A DNA stretch of 64,000 nt from Diorhabda sublineata (GCF_026230105.1 NC_079475.1:27588086-27652085); one strand, 5' to 3'; shown: positions 1 to 12,933, counted from the first letter of the stretch. Translations and numbers: made by a program. Notes: a model not told the origin generated them from the sequence alone.

Positions 1-279
1 ATCATTAAAAGCGCTACAGTTTTGAAAGTGATAGTGATAGGCAACGAGTTAAAAATATGTTTTACAGGGTAGTATTGTCTTCAATATTAATGTTTTTTGA
101 CGTTAAATGCCATTCCAAATTCTTTAATTTATTATCTAAATAGGGCAGTTGTATAAAAACGTTTCATGATATTTGTGTTGAAAGTGTTTTTTTAAAACGG
201 GAGGGAAATTAGTACTTTCCGGTATTTTTAGGTCAGAAAATCTAATGTTGTCGGACCGAGCCAGAAGATTATTGTGATA

Positions 280-303
280 GTCTGGTAAAAGCTTTTACCA
301 GAC
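280..303. repeat. Perfect 24-bp palindrome
   Basis: The two halves are exact reverse complements, with an AAGCTT centre and outer bases gtctgg/ccagac. It lies in otherwise unremarkable AT-rich DNA. No function is assigned. Confidence 0.9.
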
Positions 304-439
304 TTATTTTTATTTACTCTCCGGCCTACCTTTAATGAAAAAAATAATAAAATAGTTAGTCTAAGATAGTGGTCAATTGGTTTCTATAGTAACCGAGTTT
401 GGTATTATTTAAAACTATAAAACAACTTTACATATTGTA

Positions 440-565
440 CGTAATACATCCCGAAAGTGGTTTTTTCGGGACTTGTTATGTAAAATACTATTTTATTTTG
501 TTCGTAAAATTGTTCAAATCGCTCCGCTCATTTCACTAACTTTTTTACTTACAAAATAAAACATC
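440..565. repeat. Hairpin-forming region, possible small transposon end
   Basis: An 18-base arm at 491-508 pairs with 544-561 with two mismatches (16 of 18). Just upstream, cccgaaa near 451 faces ttcggg near 467. Stacked hairpins like these are common at ends of miniature DNA transposons, but no terminal repeat or target duplication was found. Confidence 0.45.
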
Positions 566-1735
566 ACTCAGTACTCATGTCATAACTTCTCTTTTTAAAT
601 GAAATTGTGTGGTTGTTTGAAAAATAGATAAAAAGTTAACAATAAGATAAAAAAATTATAACAAAAAAATGCACAACGGTAGTAATTTTTTATTCATTAA
701 TAAAAAAAATAAACATAAATTATATATTAAAAATGTAACAGATTAAATCACCCAGTACAATGAAATAAATTCAATGCAGTACTCTTTACCTAAGATTCTA
801 TGTTACTAATTATACCACACCTTGTATTATTAAATTTTTTTATCAATGAACTGACCCAGTAAATATAACTGTGTTGTAAATGACCTCTTATACCGACAAG
901 AGGCTCACGTTGATACAAGATTGGTGGATTGATTTTTATACGGAAATTAAATCATAACTGATCTCACATTGATTTAATTTAATCGCTTATGCCCGTGGTC
1001 AACGTATCGCTCACCAATTTTTTCCTGAGGATAGTATTCTCAATAAAAAACTGTGGCACACATTATTTACATAATGAGACACTAGGAAAAAGAAACTAGA
1101 AACTAGAAAAAGAAACACAATCGTTTATAATTTGGTAAAGTGGAAAATTATAATTCACACAAACCAACCTATTTGATTAACTAAAATTGTTCCCAATCGG
1201 ATTATAGTATTGACATAATCTTGTAGTCACCACATGTAAATTTATTATAATTTCTAGTTATTGTTTTCCAGCTGTGTAATGTAATCAATAGTAATAGTTA
1301 ATGATTTTAAAAGTCCCATTTCACATTTTACCGCTTGCTTATACTCTTGTAAATACAATCCGCATAATTGTGCCTTGCGAATCGGTATAATAGATAAAAC
1401 ACAAGATAGGCTGTCATTACTTCTATTTCAAATGATATAAATGTATGGTATAAGTACTGGTCTTAACCATGTTAATATTCTAATTACCTTCAAAGTATAT
1501 TCACTTCTCACTTTTGAATAGTAAGCAAATTAAAAAAAAAATCCGGATCGAAACTACGTCAATTCACATTGCTTCTGATATGAAAAACGTGTTCTTCGGT
1601 GCAAAAAATGGGAAATGTCTATGCTTGAATAGTGCTAGAGACAAGTTAGTCATTCAAGCATTTGCAACGAGAAACCTCTAAACAAACTTCTGAAAACAAA
1701 CTTGTGATTAGAATGAGTGATTTATCGAAGATTTC
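566..1735. other. AT-rich DNA without a recognisable feature
   Basis: No reading frame or repeat was recognised. Poly-A and poly-T runs are frequent. The stretch around 900-1010 is slightly richer in GC, but nothing in it was identified. Confidence 0.5.
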
Positions 1736-1739
1736 ATTT

Positions 1740-2450
1740 GATCCTCAATTCCAATTCATCAAAAGTATTTGCAAATCCAAATCAAAAATATGTTATGGAA
1801 TTTACTGCCAAGCTTGATGAATCTGGTTCCGTTGCAAAAAAGTAATCGCCGTGTTATGGATTAAGCAGCAGAAACAGAAGATTGAAACAGGTTTACTAAA
1901 GAATTTTCCACAAATTTGACCCTTGTGAAACAGCATTCTGACGACGAAATATTGGATTCTGTCGCACCATTTTTTTTACTTTGATTAAAACATGAGTATT
2001 TGTTAATTGCAATGTTAACAAGCAATACAGATTTTTAATGAGTGGCCATAAACAGTATGTATTGAGCAAAATCCGAATGGTGAGCTCTACTTGAATTGAT
2101 AAATAATAAGCCCTTCATTAAAAACTACTTTGGAACGTCACTTTAATGCTACTAGTGACATAAGTTTGCAGAAAGATCTTGACTTCTATTGAGATGAAGC
2201 TCCTCAAAATCACTTTGTTCCAGTTATACAGTAATTGAATGGAAAAGAGCGGTAATGTGTACACCATGATCATCCAGCTTAGCGTGCAGGATTTCTTCCT
2301 ATAAGGTACCTAGAATAATTTGTTTATAGAACACAATTGAATTGAATACAAAAGCAACCTCAGCATGCAGAATGCTTGAGGCAGGAGTTTTTTGAAAAGC
2401 TAGAGGGGAGTTCAAGATCCATGTGAAAGAAGGTAATTTTTCATCGCAAT
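1740..2450 (+). pseudogene. Weak mariner/IS630-type transposase remnant
   Basis: Scattered plus-strand peptides fit, in the right order, the landmarks of a mariner-like transposase. A helix-turn-helix-like piece, KLDESGSVAKK, lies near 1805-1840. A VNKQYRF-like piece near 2013 recalls the NG-VN+QN-W block. DEAPQN near 2195 recalls the QDGAPPH block around the second catalytic aspartate. A final piece near 2370-2420 recalls the C-terminal region. Stops and frameshifts fall between all of these and no catalytic residue is securely placed. The family assignment is inferred from motif order only; chance resemblance is a real alternative. Confidence 0.3.
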
Positions 2451-4410
2451 ACAAAAAATAAATCTGTTTTCTCTGAAAATATTGAAATGAGAGATTTGCT
2501 ACTTATGAAAAAACAGTCAATCATTTAAAATAAGGTATCATTGAACCTCCACTCATATTTGACATTGATTGCTTTCACTAGAGCGCCAAAAAACTAATTT
2601 AATTGGAGACCAGCTAAAAAATTGTTACCCTACATATGAGGAGTAATATTTCAGTAAAATAACAATCGATTACATCGTTATTAAAATCACATAAAAAAAG
2701 ATGAAAGAATTGGGGAAATACAAAATAATCTATATTTAATTCTATTTCCATGAACAGTATATTTTCTAAAAATATAACGTTACATAAACAAATCTGATTA
2801 TGAAATAGTAGATAATCTACCACATTAGTAACTAAATAAAAATTGCTCAAACATTATAATTTTTCTATTTTTAATTATTTTTCTCAAATAACATTCACAG
2901 GAGTAAATATTATTCAAAATTATGCGTAGTTACACTGGATTCTCTAAAATACAATCAGAAATTGAATTAAATGCTCAAAGCAAATCTTAACTGTGAACTA
3001 CTTCACCTTAGCATGTGCTGAAGGACTCAACAGCTCTCAAATTTTTTTTGATAAATATAATATTATACTGAGTTATAAAAAACATATTCTTTAATTTTTT
3101 GTTTTTTTATGTTTCGAATTAATGAAATATTTTGATGAGGTTCCTTATTTACGTTAGACAGACATATCAGTACTTAAAAAATAGATTGAGAAATCATCGA
3201 ATCGATTGAGAAAAAAAAGATAGTTGTGAGAAAGGGTCCATACACATAAAAAGTATAATAATTTAGATTCATAGTTGTACCATTTTCGTTTATCAAAATT
3301 TGATGTATGATTATGAAGAATAGAAAAACTTTGTATATTTTGATATCCACTTGGTAGATGAGCTATTGATTCATATAATTTTCAGGGCTGTCGATACCAA
3401 ATAATATGTCGGTAGACATCGAAATATTTTATCAAAAAATATAATGCAATATTTATTGAAAGGGACCTAAAATCGTTAATTCACAAGAATATGAATTTAT
3501 AAAGGTTCTTTAGAAAGGTGACATCGGCTTAATTCATATAGTTTCTCGAACTCTCAATAATAAAACCAAATTCCAAGTCATATCTTAATAACATATTCAT
3601 GAAGCTGCCGTTGCGTTTTTGTTTTGTTCCATATCGAGCTGAGAAGCAATGCCGCCTTTTGTGAACAGTTATCCAAACGAGGAGCCCACGTACGCATTCT
3701 TTTCACGTCGCTCCGCGGAAAACACACTTAATTGCGCAAACAAATGAATACATTAATTGTACATAATAACAATATTTTTTTTTTCGAGATTGCCTTGGTG
3801 GACCGACAAAGTCGTACAAACTCTTTTACCGTTTATTAATATTTTTTCAGTTTCATGAATACATCCGAGCATCATTTCAATCAAACAGTACAGAATAATA
3901 ATAAATCTAGTGCCTATTATTATTAAAAATATTAATATACAATAAAGAAGGCACAAGTGCAACGGAAAAATGTTGATTGATTTCTGTAGACAACGATGCG
4001 ACACGACATCTCAATTACTTTTATAATTGAATCGTGAAAATACATTCTAACTATTATTTCATAATTTTATAATAAAAATTTTCATTCTCATACTTCGCTA
4101 AACCAGTCTTACAATACTGACAGTAGTCTAAAAACTACCAAAGAAATACGAATATAAGGGAAACTACATAAACAATTAAAATTGCAATTGATTTTTTATG
4201 TCCCTCAACTGCTTGTTTTATCAGTAGTCTAAGACATTATTGAATAAATTATATGAATAAATTTCGGTCTTTATCAAAATATAATTAACATTGAAAACTA
4301 CGATAATTGTATGAATCAATAACCCACCACATTAATGTCAATATATAATAATTTTTAACCATACAAATATTCTATATACATGTATTTAATTATGTTTTTG
4401 TTTATAAATC
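2451..4410. other. AT-rich DNA without a recognisable feature
   Basis: Only short chance reading frames occur here. The segment 3600-3735 is clearly richer in GC and CpG than its surroundings and could be an old insertion or exon, but its translations match nothing I recognise. Confidence 0.5.
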
Positions 4411-4414
4411 CTCT

Positions 4415-4512
4415 TGATTTTAATTCTTTTCTGTTATAAAATTTACTATTGAAAGACAGATAAAAATTTGACGTTTCGACTACTTTAAATCTTTATTAAA
4501 ATATACATTTTG
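4415..4512 (-). repeat. Penelope-associated tail repeat, copy 1
   Basis: Contains cttgatttta, a ttttctgtt stretch, gacgtttcgac and a degraded aaaatataca run. These are the reverse complement of the tail found at 24.0, 27.7 and 12.9 kb. No coding part is attached. Confidence 0.5.
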
Positions 4513-4599
4513 AAAAAGAGAAGAAATCAGAAACATGGATAAGGCCCAAGGTCTGAAATAATCGAGAAGATTTCTCTCTTATTCCACCAATTGGTCTGA

Positions 4600-4880
4600 A
4601 AAAGCCCTGTTATTGAACAAAAACGAGATAAGAAGGGTTATCTGAGTGATTATTAGACGCTGTTTGGTGAACTATCATCTGAAGAAATTGGAGAAGAAGC
4701 GACAAGACCTTTTGGTCTGTATGAAACCACAAGAAACCGCCGACATCTCCTTTGTGAATGCGAAGTAATCCATAAACAAAGACTGCGGCACTCATATTCA
4801 AGATTTTCAAAGTCAGAAAAGTAAGCCGCATAGCCCCCCAGACAAGTAGCTCACTTTACGGAGTCCAGGGTACACGATAT
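4600..4880 (+). pseudogene. Non-LTR retrotransposon RNase H / C-terminal fragment
   Basis: One frame reads EEIGEE, then RRHLLCECEVIHKQRLRH, then a PPRQVAHF-like piece. This matches the C-terminal block (G-H...L...CR-C..E-ET..H-L-CEC-A....R) that follows the RNase H domain in many insect non-LTR retrotransposons. The preceding GH-like piece (near 4650) is in another frame, and stops follow the CEC motif, so this is a dead fragment. The reverse transcriptase and endonuclease parts are absent, so the clade cannot be fixed; it may be jockey-, R1- or I-like. The 3-prime boundary near 4880 is approximate. Confidence 0.55.
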
Positions 4881-4924
4881 ATCAATAGGTAAAAGTGTTA
4901 TCTAATCTAATCCGATTAATGCGG

Positions 4925-6355
4925 GTGGATTTTCTATTCTTCTATTTTTTCTAGCTAGCTCCCTAATTAGAAAAGCACTGTTATTTCTTCATAATAAGTA
5001 GGAAAATAATTTCCAGAAAATGCAAACTACATTTTTCCAATAACATGGATAGCTTCCATAATAAAAATCACCAACCAAAAGCTGCAGCTGAACTATACCC
5101 GTTATTATCCTTGGAATAATATTTAATTTTACAAGTTTGTTTCGAGAAAATATAACGGTGTATTCATAAAGTTGCGTGACATACCAATATTTCGATTTCT
5201 GTTGAGCATACAAAACAATATTGAAGAAAAGTTTTTCCAAAGAATTCATGACAATTCGGACAGTTCTTGCTATTATAAATGATAGTTGGTGACAATATCA
5301 GTGAGATTTGGTATCAGCAGAAAGGTGCAGCAACACATTTTAAGCAGATGGATTTGATGAAAATGCATAATGGAGTGAGCAGCCAGATATCTCGATTTAT
5401 CGTCTTTAGACTATTTTTCTTGTGATATACAAAGAACATTCTCTGTAAGACAAAACGTGATAATCGGATTGAACTGAGAAATGATAACAAATAAAATCTC
5501 ATCAATATTATCTCAGCTTTCTATGACTGATAAGGGTATTATTCAGTTGAAGTAGGTAGACAGTTTAATCAACTAATTAAATAGAATTAGTTGAACCTGT
5601 TGATTATTTTTGTAACAGAAATATTCCCGTGAATTTTCTTCTTCATTAATTGTAAAATAAATAAAGTCAGAATATTATAACGTCGATAGTTATATTTGTA
5701 ATTTAATAGTTTATGAAAAATTAAATATATTTACACGGTGAACGGTTTGAAAAAATATTATATCAAATGATATTTTTAACTATCAGTTTATTCGCTAGAT
5801 AGCTTCCTAACAATACTCGTTTTCCCAGAGTGCATACCTAGATTCCAAAGGCTGCGTCGTCGTCTTCAGTGTTCCGTCCAGATCTTTAGACTATGAGCAT
5901 TTATTTCTAACAAAAATGGTTAACTTAACGTTCATAAAAATTTTAAGATACTTCATATAGTTGAAGCTTTGGATTTTACCTTCAGCAAATAACTAATCAT
6001 ACATTGAAAGCACTTCATTTGAAGTAACAGCCATGTATTCTACATTAGAATTTAAATGCAAATTACAGTATAATTGACGCAAAATTGTCAAGATGCTATC
6101 TTACAAAATTAGCAATTAATTATAGTCTACTAATGTATTGAGCATTAATCTAGGTTAACCAGTAAGGAGTATTGTTCAATAAGTATGTCAAGGTTCATCA
6201 GATTATTATGAAAAATTCTTAATATTTCTTCAGATTTGGAAACTATAACTACTCGAAATAGTTCTAGTATTTGTTCTAAATTTTCGAAATATACTGAGAA
6301 AAAATTTCCTTTCTTATATACACAAAATCATCAAGTCTCAATTTACCCATTAAGT
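4925..6355. other. AT-rich DNA without a recognisable feature
   Basis: No gene or element was recognised. A short inverted repeat (tcaactaatt / aattagttga) lies near 5568-5593. Short frames on either strand show no family motif. Confidence 0.5.
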
Positions 6356-6356
6356 G

Positions 6357-6916
6357 TATATGTTGTACTCAATTGACGTGTTCGGACAATTACCGATATA
6401 TACACCCACAAAGATTAGTGGACTACCTCTTTCTTTTTTATGACCAGTATTTATCATTCATCTTTGTATCTATTAGCTATTAATTTTTCATATTGATCAA
6501 TATTTATAAAATTGTATATCTAACTTCACCCATTGTTAATTTATATTCACTTTATAAAAGAAGTACGGATCTAATATTAGACTACATAAAATTTATTCAA
6601 ACTAGCTTCAAATGTTTCCCATATCTTCCATATTTTCATCGAATTATCACACCGAATAAAATAGGTTATGATGCTTCGCTTTGTAGCTCTTTACCCATAA
6701 AGTGTTTACGTATATGTTAGATCGTTGTCGTCAAATCATGTTACGGAATTTGCTAATTTACTTAATACGCATTGTGAACAGTATGCTCCGACAGTGGCCG
6801 AAATAATGCGGATAAATTCACCTACATTTCGATCTGAGTATATTGCTAAGTCCACTACGCGTTATGGGTATATATTTCGGTCATTGTCCGAATTCGCAAA
6901 TTGAGTACAACATAAA
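6357..6916. mobile_element. Small terminal-inverted-repeat element (MITE-like)
   Basis: The left end (6359-6424) and right end (6850-6914) are inverted copies over about 65 bp, roughly 80-85 percent identical by eye, both beginning TGTTGTACTCAATT from the outside. A TA dinucleotide borders each end, which would fit the target duplication of Tc1/mariner-type elements. The roughly 425-bp interior has only short frames and no transposase motif. A non-autonomous DNA transposon is the likeliest reading; the superfamily is an inference from the TA. Confidence 0.6.
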
Positions 6917-7319
6917 TACGCTTATTTCTAGATTGCAAAGCACCGGTTTATGGCTTCAAAACAACGATTGTCGGTTTAAGCCTGAATATTATATTTCATT
7001 CACAATAATATCAGCAAATAAACAGAAGTATAGTATAGTAAAATTCATAGTCCATTTTTTTGTTATAAACTCGGTGAACATGAGAAACTACAAATACCTC
7101 ATGGGGCTGGAATGTAATGAACGAGTAATTTTTTATTCATAAAGCAAAAGCTTACTTTTTGCTAATTTAGTAATGTCTAGCTTAAGCATTCAGTGGACAA
7201 GGAAGTCGTGCCGAACAATATTACACTCTGTAAAGACTCTAAGGAGCAGCCTTTCATCCATTTCCATGTGTTATTCGATTATTCTTTCACCAGTGCCACC
7301 CTGGCTCACCACCACCAAC

Positions 7320-7445
7320 ATTATATGTATTAACTTGGCAATTATGGAACCGTTGATGAGATTCATAATGAACACACTGTTTACACTACCCCAACACTCA
7401 CAAGTACAATGTCTGAGGCGCGTTTCGATAACCAAGTTATCGTTT
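7320..7445 (-). repeat. Penelope-type non-coding repeat, copy A
   Basis: On the minus strand this reads ataacttggttatcgaaacg, then a tract ending in ggttccat. The same ordered blocks occur at 16680-16835 (minus) and 17840-17965 (plus), where they flank a Penelope-like coding fragment. Here no coding part is attached. It is probably a solo end fragment. Confidence 0.6.
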
Positions 7446-7539
7446 TTAGAGAGTGAAGATAAACTGTTTACCTTCAGTCTCTATATGTATCAATTTATTT
7501 TAATATCTATGCACATGAATTATTTATATTCACATTAAT

Positions 7540-9690
7540 ATTTTCAAATTAGATTCATTCTTGTTAAGATTTTTAAATAGACTACCAAATAATTAAATGT
7601 ATGTAAGTCAGAAATGTTATCTTATGTTAACATCACAATCTAGAAATAATCACTAATCATTTTTGCGAGATAGAATGACATTAATTGAAAATTGAATATC
7701 TTGGGAGAGATTAAGAAAAATTATTGTATTATTTCAGTTTATTTCATTGTCATAATCGACTTACACTATCTATCATGTTCTTACAACATTTAATTAAAAG
7801 GAACAGTGTGACAAAATTCCAGCATTCTCCATACACTGAATGTGCTATTAATTAGATAATACATTTCGAGTCCTGAATGAGAATGTTAGCTATAATTTTC
7901 TTATTCATTTTGGATATAGCAGTAATATAGTCACCTTAAATATTTTATTATTAATTATGCCATAATATTTGATATGGATGCGTTTCAATGCAATTAAATT
8001 CATTTTCTCAACAATATTGATCTATTGTTATTTTTTCCGTTAGTAATCCCATTCTATGGTATATGAAAATTGGAGGCGTAAAGGTATTATTTATACTATT
8101 TTGAAAGCCTTCAGCTAGGTAGTAAAAGATGTGGCTAATACTTCATTCTATAAGTAAACGCTTGGTTTGTATTCACATTGTCATTGTAGTTTCAGTAGCC
8201 TGAAGTTATGTTTCATGTCCCTAATAAAATTCACAATATTGCTATACTCACGCAACATGAATTTGTTGAATATTGGCTGGACGGAATTATTACTGATACC
8301 AACCATTTATATGGAATCAGTGTTTTTATTGCCTTCAGATAAACCTGAACCTTATTCATATCGACCTATGTGAATGACATGAAGCTAATACAAATTAATA
8401 AATAACTTGAAAAAAATGGAACTTTTAAAGTGTAATCAATAATGCACTTAAAAATCAATTATTATCTATTCGTACTATTAAACTTATTCAATTACTACAC
8501 TGACGAAAAGATTATTTCTTTAATATGCGATACAATCGCCTTAAGTAACATTCTATTTATTCAGAAAAAATTAAGGAACGTTATCTCGTCAAATCACGTT
8601 GATTGCATCCACATTATTGGCTGTAGGTGTAGGATTCATTTCCTGTGTCTTGTATTAATGTAGTATTACTTGATAAAATGTAGATATTAATTTTCGATCA
8701 TATTCCGAACAATGGGATGTCCCGCACAGAGGTCATTGTTATCTAATGTGAAAAGTACGACATTTAAAACTCTCAGTCATCATTAAAACATAGAAATTAG
8801 TTTTTCAACAGATTTGTTCAGGTTAAATGTCGATATAACACTTTATTCATAACAGTAATGGAATATAATTTTATCATCAAACATTAACCTTATAGGTGAA
8901 TTCCTTAGAAGTTTCAATTAGGATTCAATCAATTAATAAATCAATACAAAGCAAAAACATATCATTTGTACTTGTTCTCGTGTTTTTATTTAGATTGAAA
9001 TTTCTCGAAAAATATTTACTTATTCCTCCTTATTTATTTCATCATATTTCAACTAATTCTCTTAAGGAGTATTGGAAACGTATGTATTCATATACTCATA
9101 CACTCTGTTGTATAAATTTATACTCCTCCCGTGATTCTAAATTTCAACATATAACTTAATACTTTTTATGTTTGTTTTCTTTTTTTGTTGAGAAATCGGT
9201 TCAATAAATGGAGTAACTGAAACATATTTTAGTTTTACGTTATGGGCGATGAAAAAGATATGGATTGTTTTGCCAAAAATTTGAGCATTGTTTTTGTATC
9301 ACTTCACGCAAAAGAACTCTTAAAAAGTAATCATTTCACACCACATCATTTAAAATGGAAAAAACACAGTGCCTTTTCTAATCTCATGGCTTTAATAGTC
9401 GCTTGCATTGGAATCAATGGAATTTAACTTCAAAGTCATAACCATATATAAAAAGTTTCTTATCATTTGCAATGATTATAGATAAATGTTACTTACCTAT
9501 TACCCATAGTAAGTGTTACTAGTTCATAACTTCACACAAAGGATTACTGATGATAACTATAGATTCATATGAACTATACCGAATTCATCACCACTGTAAT
9601 CTCTTATACTTAAATCATTATTATAGTACTAATCGATTCCAACAGAATATGATTACTGACTAAAAGTAGTGAAAATAATACTAAACTACC
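7540..9690. other. AT-rich DNA without a recognisable feature
   Basis: Several short frames (60-90 codons) are present on the plus strand but none shows a domain, repeat or codon signal. No transposon end was found. Confidence 0.5.
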
Positions 9691-9697
9691 GATTACA

Positions 9698-9735
9698 GAA
9701 GATACTAGTGGTTACATACAACCACTAGTATCTTC
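9698..9735. repeat. Perfect hairpin, 16-bp arms
   Basis: gaagatactagtggtt (9698-9713) is repeated exactly in reverse complement at 9720-9735, with a 6-base loop. A poly-T run follows just downstream (9748-9757). It stands alone; no role is assigned. Confidence 0.85.
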
Positions 9736-9869
9736 CAGGCAGCATATTTTTTTTTTAAATACTACTCCATTCATTTTCCGATAAATCATTAGAAGTCATA
9801 CATCTACGTGTTATTCTTCATATAAAAATAATAAAGGAAAATATATTATAGAGAGAAGCATATAGAATG

Positions 9870-11115
9870 AAAGGATGTGGAAAATAGCAGCATGGGACAT
9901 TAGAGGACTAGCAGAAGAAGAAAATATAAGATTTTTTAAAAGAAATGCTGGATATATTGGGAATTACAGAAACAAAAAAGAAAAGTCGCCGGGAAATAGT
10001 ACAAATCTAATTATAGTGTATGGTCCGAATGATGCAAGATTGAAAAAGAAAGAAAAATTTTGGGACGAATTGAGTGAGACAATAGAAGATACTGGAGACA
10101 GATTAGTAATTTTGGGAGATTTTAATTGAAGAGATGTCGGCAGCGGGAATTAAAGAGCAAAATTGAAAAGGACAATCGCGAGACAGACGGAAAGTACATA
10201 AGATAAATAAAAAATAAAGAATAAAATTCAATCATATAAGTTAAGGGAGAAGTAAATAGCTAAAAAATTCAAATAACATACTGAATAAGAAATGGTAATA
10301 TGGCAAGATCAAATAGTAATTGAATCAATAGAAGGGATGAGGAATAAATTTAAGGATTAATACTAGAGACGGCAATGAATGTGGCAAAGAATGTGTCATT
10401 ATCAGACTGGTGGCAAGAAAAAAGTAACAAGATAAAGGAACAAAGATAGACAATAAGAAACCACACTAAAAAACGAAAATGGAGAGAAAACATACGAAAT
10501 AAAACGTCTGAAGAAAACAAGAATTATAAATAAAATCAAAGAAAAAAGGTCAAAGATATGGTAATTGCAGCGAAAAAAGCAAGGGAAGATTTTGGCGAAA
10601 AGATAGAAGAAGTCAGTAAAAGAAATAAGAAACTCTTCTTCAGAGTTCTAAAAACACTAAGAAATCGGAAATCGAACAATATAAAATAAATAGGAAACTA
10701 GATGTTGTGTTGAGACAAGATGAAGAAAGTATAGAGTGATGGCAGTTATACTTTGCAGAGCTTCTTAAAGTACAAGAGGACAGACAACTGAAAATCCAAT
10801 ATGAGAGGCATCTAGAACTAAAAAACAATGGAAGCGAACAATCGGTACAAAAAGAAGAAGCTCAACATGCTGTACGAAAGCTGTAAATAAGTAAAGTAGC
10901 TGGCTATGACAATTTCATATCAAAAATGCTACAAAATTTAGGAGAAAGGAGTATACAAATGCTAACAAGAAAACCAAAGTGAAGATAGATGGAAGAAAAA
11001 ATTCTCTGCAATAATTCTAAGGGCATAACATTGTTAAGCGCGGTACTGAAAATCTACAAGAATAGGCTAAGGAAACTCTTGGGCAACCAATTAGAGGAAT
11101 CGCAAAGCGACTTCA
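9870..11115 (+). pseudogene. RTE-type non-LTR retrotransposon, endonuclease to RT, degraded
   Basis: An open frame at 9875-10129 begins MWKIAAWDIRGL and ends DRLVILGDFN. These are the first and a later motif of an AP-like endonuclease (the W-N-RGL start and the GDFN block with catalytic Asp and Asn). The endonuclease middle is shortened. Further on come the linker and the start of reverse transcriptase: EEAQHAVRKL followed by SKVAGYDN (10850-10915), then GITLLSAVLKIYKNRLRK (about 11020-11080) and EESQSDFRK. The order is that of RTE/craniofacial-development-protein-2-like ORFs. Multiple stops and frameshifts are present, and the element breaks off before the catalytic YADD. It ends in a purine-rich simple repeat. 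Confidence 0.75.
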
Positions 11116-11165
11116 GGAAAAGAAAAAGGAAAAAGAAAAGGTAAAGGAAAAGGAAAAGAAAGTTG
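11113..11165 (+). repeat. Purine-rich (AAAAGG)-like simple repeat
   Basis: A run of imperfect aaaagg/aaagga units directly follows the broken RTE reverse transcriptase. It marks the breakpoint of that element. Confidence 0.8.
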
Positions 11166-11169
11166 TTAC

Positions 11170-12110
11170 TACACAAACTGCATAGAAATTTTGAGCTTTG
11201 ACCAAAAGGAGTTTTAATGTGCTTCGAATAAGAACGCCCTCAATATCAACTTATGCAAATTTTTCAAAGTTATATTTCAATGAAACTCATGTTTTCGTGG
11301 AATTAATAACGATTATACGCGCACATCAAATTTTCAAACGCCTTTTTAACTGGAACTGACATGATTTTGACAAAGTAAGTATTTCCTTGCGTGTAACTAT
11401 AATTAAATTATTATGTAAAATGCCGAATTTTACGAAGCGAATAATCCTCATTAAAACAAACATTCAACTTTCTCCCCAATGCTGTAATTTATCTTTCATC
11501 AATGTTAATAATGTTACACAAAAAACACTATAACCTTTTAGCATCTCTTATCACCCCCAGGTTATTACAAAATTACAGAAGGGTGAGAATGGTGAATTTT
11601 AAAGAGGGTACCGACATAATTCCGAAGAAAATATTTTCTAACGAAAGTGGTGGTAGTCATATTACATATTTGTTAAATTGTTAGCTATTGAACTCACTTT
11701 TCCAAAAAATTAATGATATGCAGTTTAACTTTCACTGATTTTTTTATCTAAGTACAATTTTTCGGTCGGGTGTTCGATATAGTGACAAACGGATAGACAC
11801 TGGTCATCCTGCATAAATCTCTAAAATACTACATTTTTTTCCGTAAAATAATAGATAGCGCATACTCATCAGTTCTCTGCCGTCTGTGATATCGAGGTAG
11901 CGTATTCTATTAGTTACTTTCTTCTTATTTCGCTTTTTATAGCAGATAAAATTTTTCTGCAGGTATCTACGTATCAGAAAGTTGAAACTTGTCATATGAA
12001 AGAACAGCTTGAAACTGATTCTGATTTTCTGTTCAAGATCTTTATAGGTAAATGATTGATGGTACTGTAGTTATGACCCACAGTCAATGTAATAGTCGAA
12101 TTATGGAAGA
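11170..12110. other. Unclassified interval between transposon fragments
   Basis: Slightly richer in GC than flanking intergenic DNA and with some CpG, but no peptide motif was recognised. A tgttcgatatagtgac stretch near 11770 and catcctgcataaa near 11805 resemble transposon end sequences; this is not demonstrable without a database. Confidence 0.35.
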
Positions 12111-12115
12111 CACAA

Positions 12116-12400
12116 TTGTTACCTGGTCCACAAAATATAGACAAGTCGAATCAAACATCAAAAAACGCTAATTTGTTTTTTGAAGCCAAAAAAATCTTTC
12201 ATTTGATAGAGTTGAGGAATTTGCAACGCAGTATCCGTAGAAGAATACACGTTTTCTGGCCGATAGGAAACTGGTTCATTCACCACAACAATGCACTTGT
12301 ACACCAAGCTATCTTCCTCCAACGACTTTGGGCTATTAATCGCACGGATACCTCACTCACCTTAGTTGTTCAAACCGTGAAAACTCCAAATAGTTCAAAT
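12116..12400 (+). pseudogene. Mariner-type transposase fragment (central DDE region)
   Basis: Part of a 152-codon open frame. Residues about 30-75 read ELRNLQRSIRRR, then NWFIHHNNALVHQAIFL. This matches the mariner block W-IHHDNA-AH, in which the second catalytic Asp sits in HHDNA. Here that Asp is Asn (HHNNA), so even this copy would be dead. After about residue 85 the mariner similarity stops while the frame stays open by chance. No N-terminal helix-turn-helix or C-terminal third Asp block is present. It lies between RTE pieces. Confidence 0.6.
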
Positions 12401-12479
12401 GTTTTTCTTGTAATGGAGAGTATTTTAAAGTGGATAACGTTGTTGCATGGTGGGAAATTTTATATAAAATATATTTTCT

Positions 12480-12700
12480 TAATGATTCGCCATCTGCAAA
12501 CTAACTTAAGATTAGAAAAATACATGGGTAAGGAACGGGAGAAACGAAAAATAATAATTGTGACAGAATTTTAGATATATGCATAGAAAATGACATAATA
12601 CTAAAAAATATGTATTTCAAACACATTACCAAAAAGGAGCCCAATCATAATCAGAATTCAATAATTGACTTAGAATACTAAACTAAATACCAAGCGTTAT
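12480..12700 (+). pseudogene. RTE endonuclease fragment
   Basis: A degraded plus-strand frame reads LDICIENDIILKNMYFKH, then KKEPNHNQNSIIDLEY. It matches the end of the RTE endonuclease domain, where G-RLL-FC-EN-L-I-NT-F-H is followed by the R-SIIDY-L block holding the last catalytic residues. Stops flank it on both sides. It could be a displaced part of the same RTE copy seen at 9.87-11.1 kb, which lacks exactly this region, but the order along the strand is wrong for that without rearrangement. Confidence 0.6.
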
Positions 12701-12829
12701 TAAGTTATCACATTGTTGACAAGATGGCAGAGCGAGGGAAACAAAAAATGGAGATTCAATAATAGCATCCTTGATATCTTTTAATACATAAATCTATAGG
12801 GAAACTCAAAAATTATCCCATGGATTAAA

Positions 12830-12933
12830 ATTACTCGAAACGTCAATATTTTTTTTCTTCTAAGAAATTATTAAAAAACTAATTTGGAAATAGATGAGAC
12901 CTAAAATCAAGAACATTTACAAATATACATATA

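Noticed and set aside
7173..7538. 121-codon plus frame
   Set aside because: It overlaps the minus-strand Penelope-type non-coding repeat and matches no protein family.
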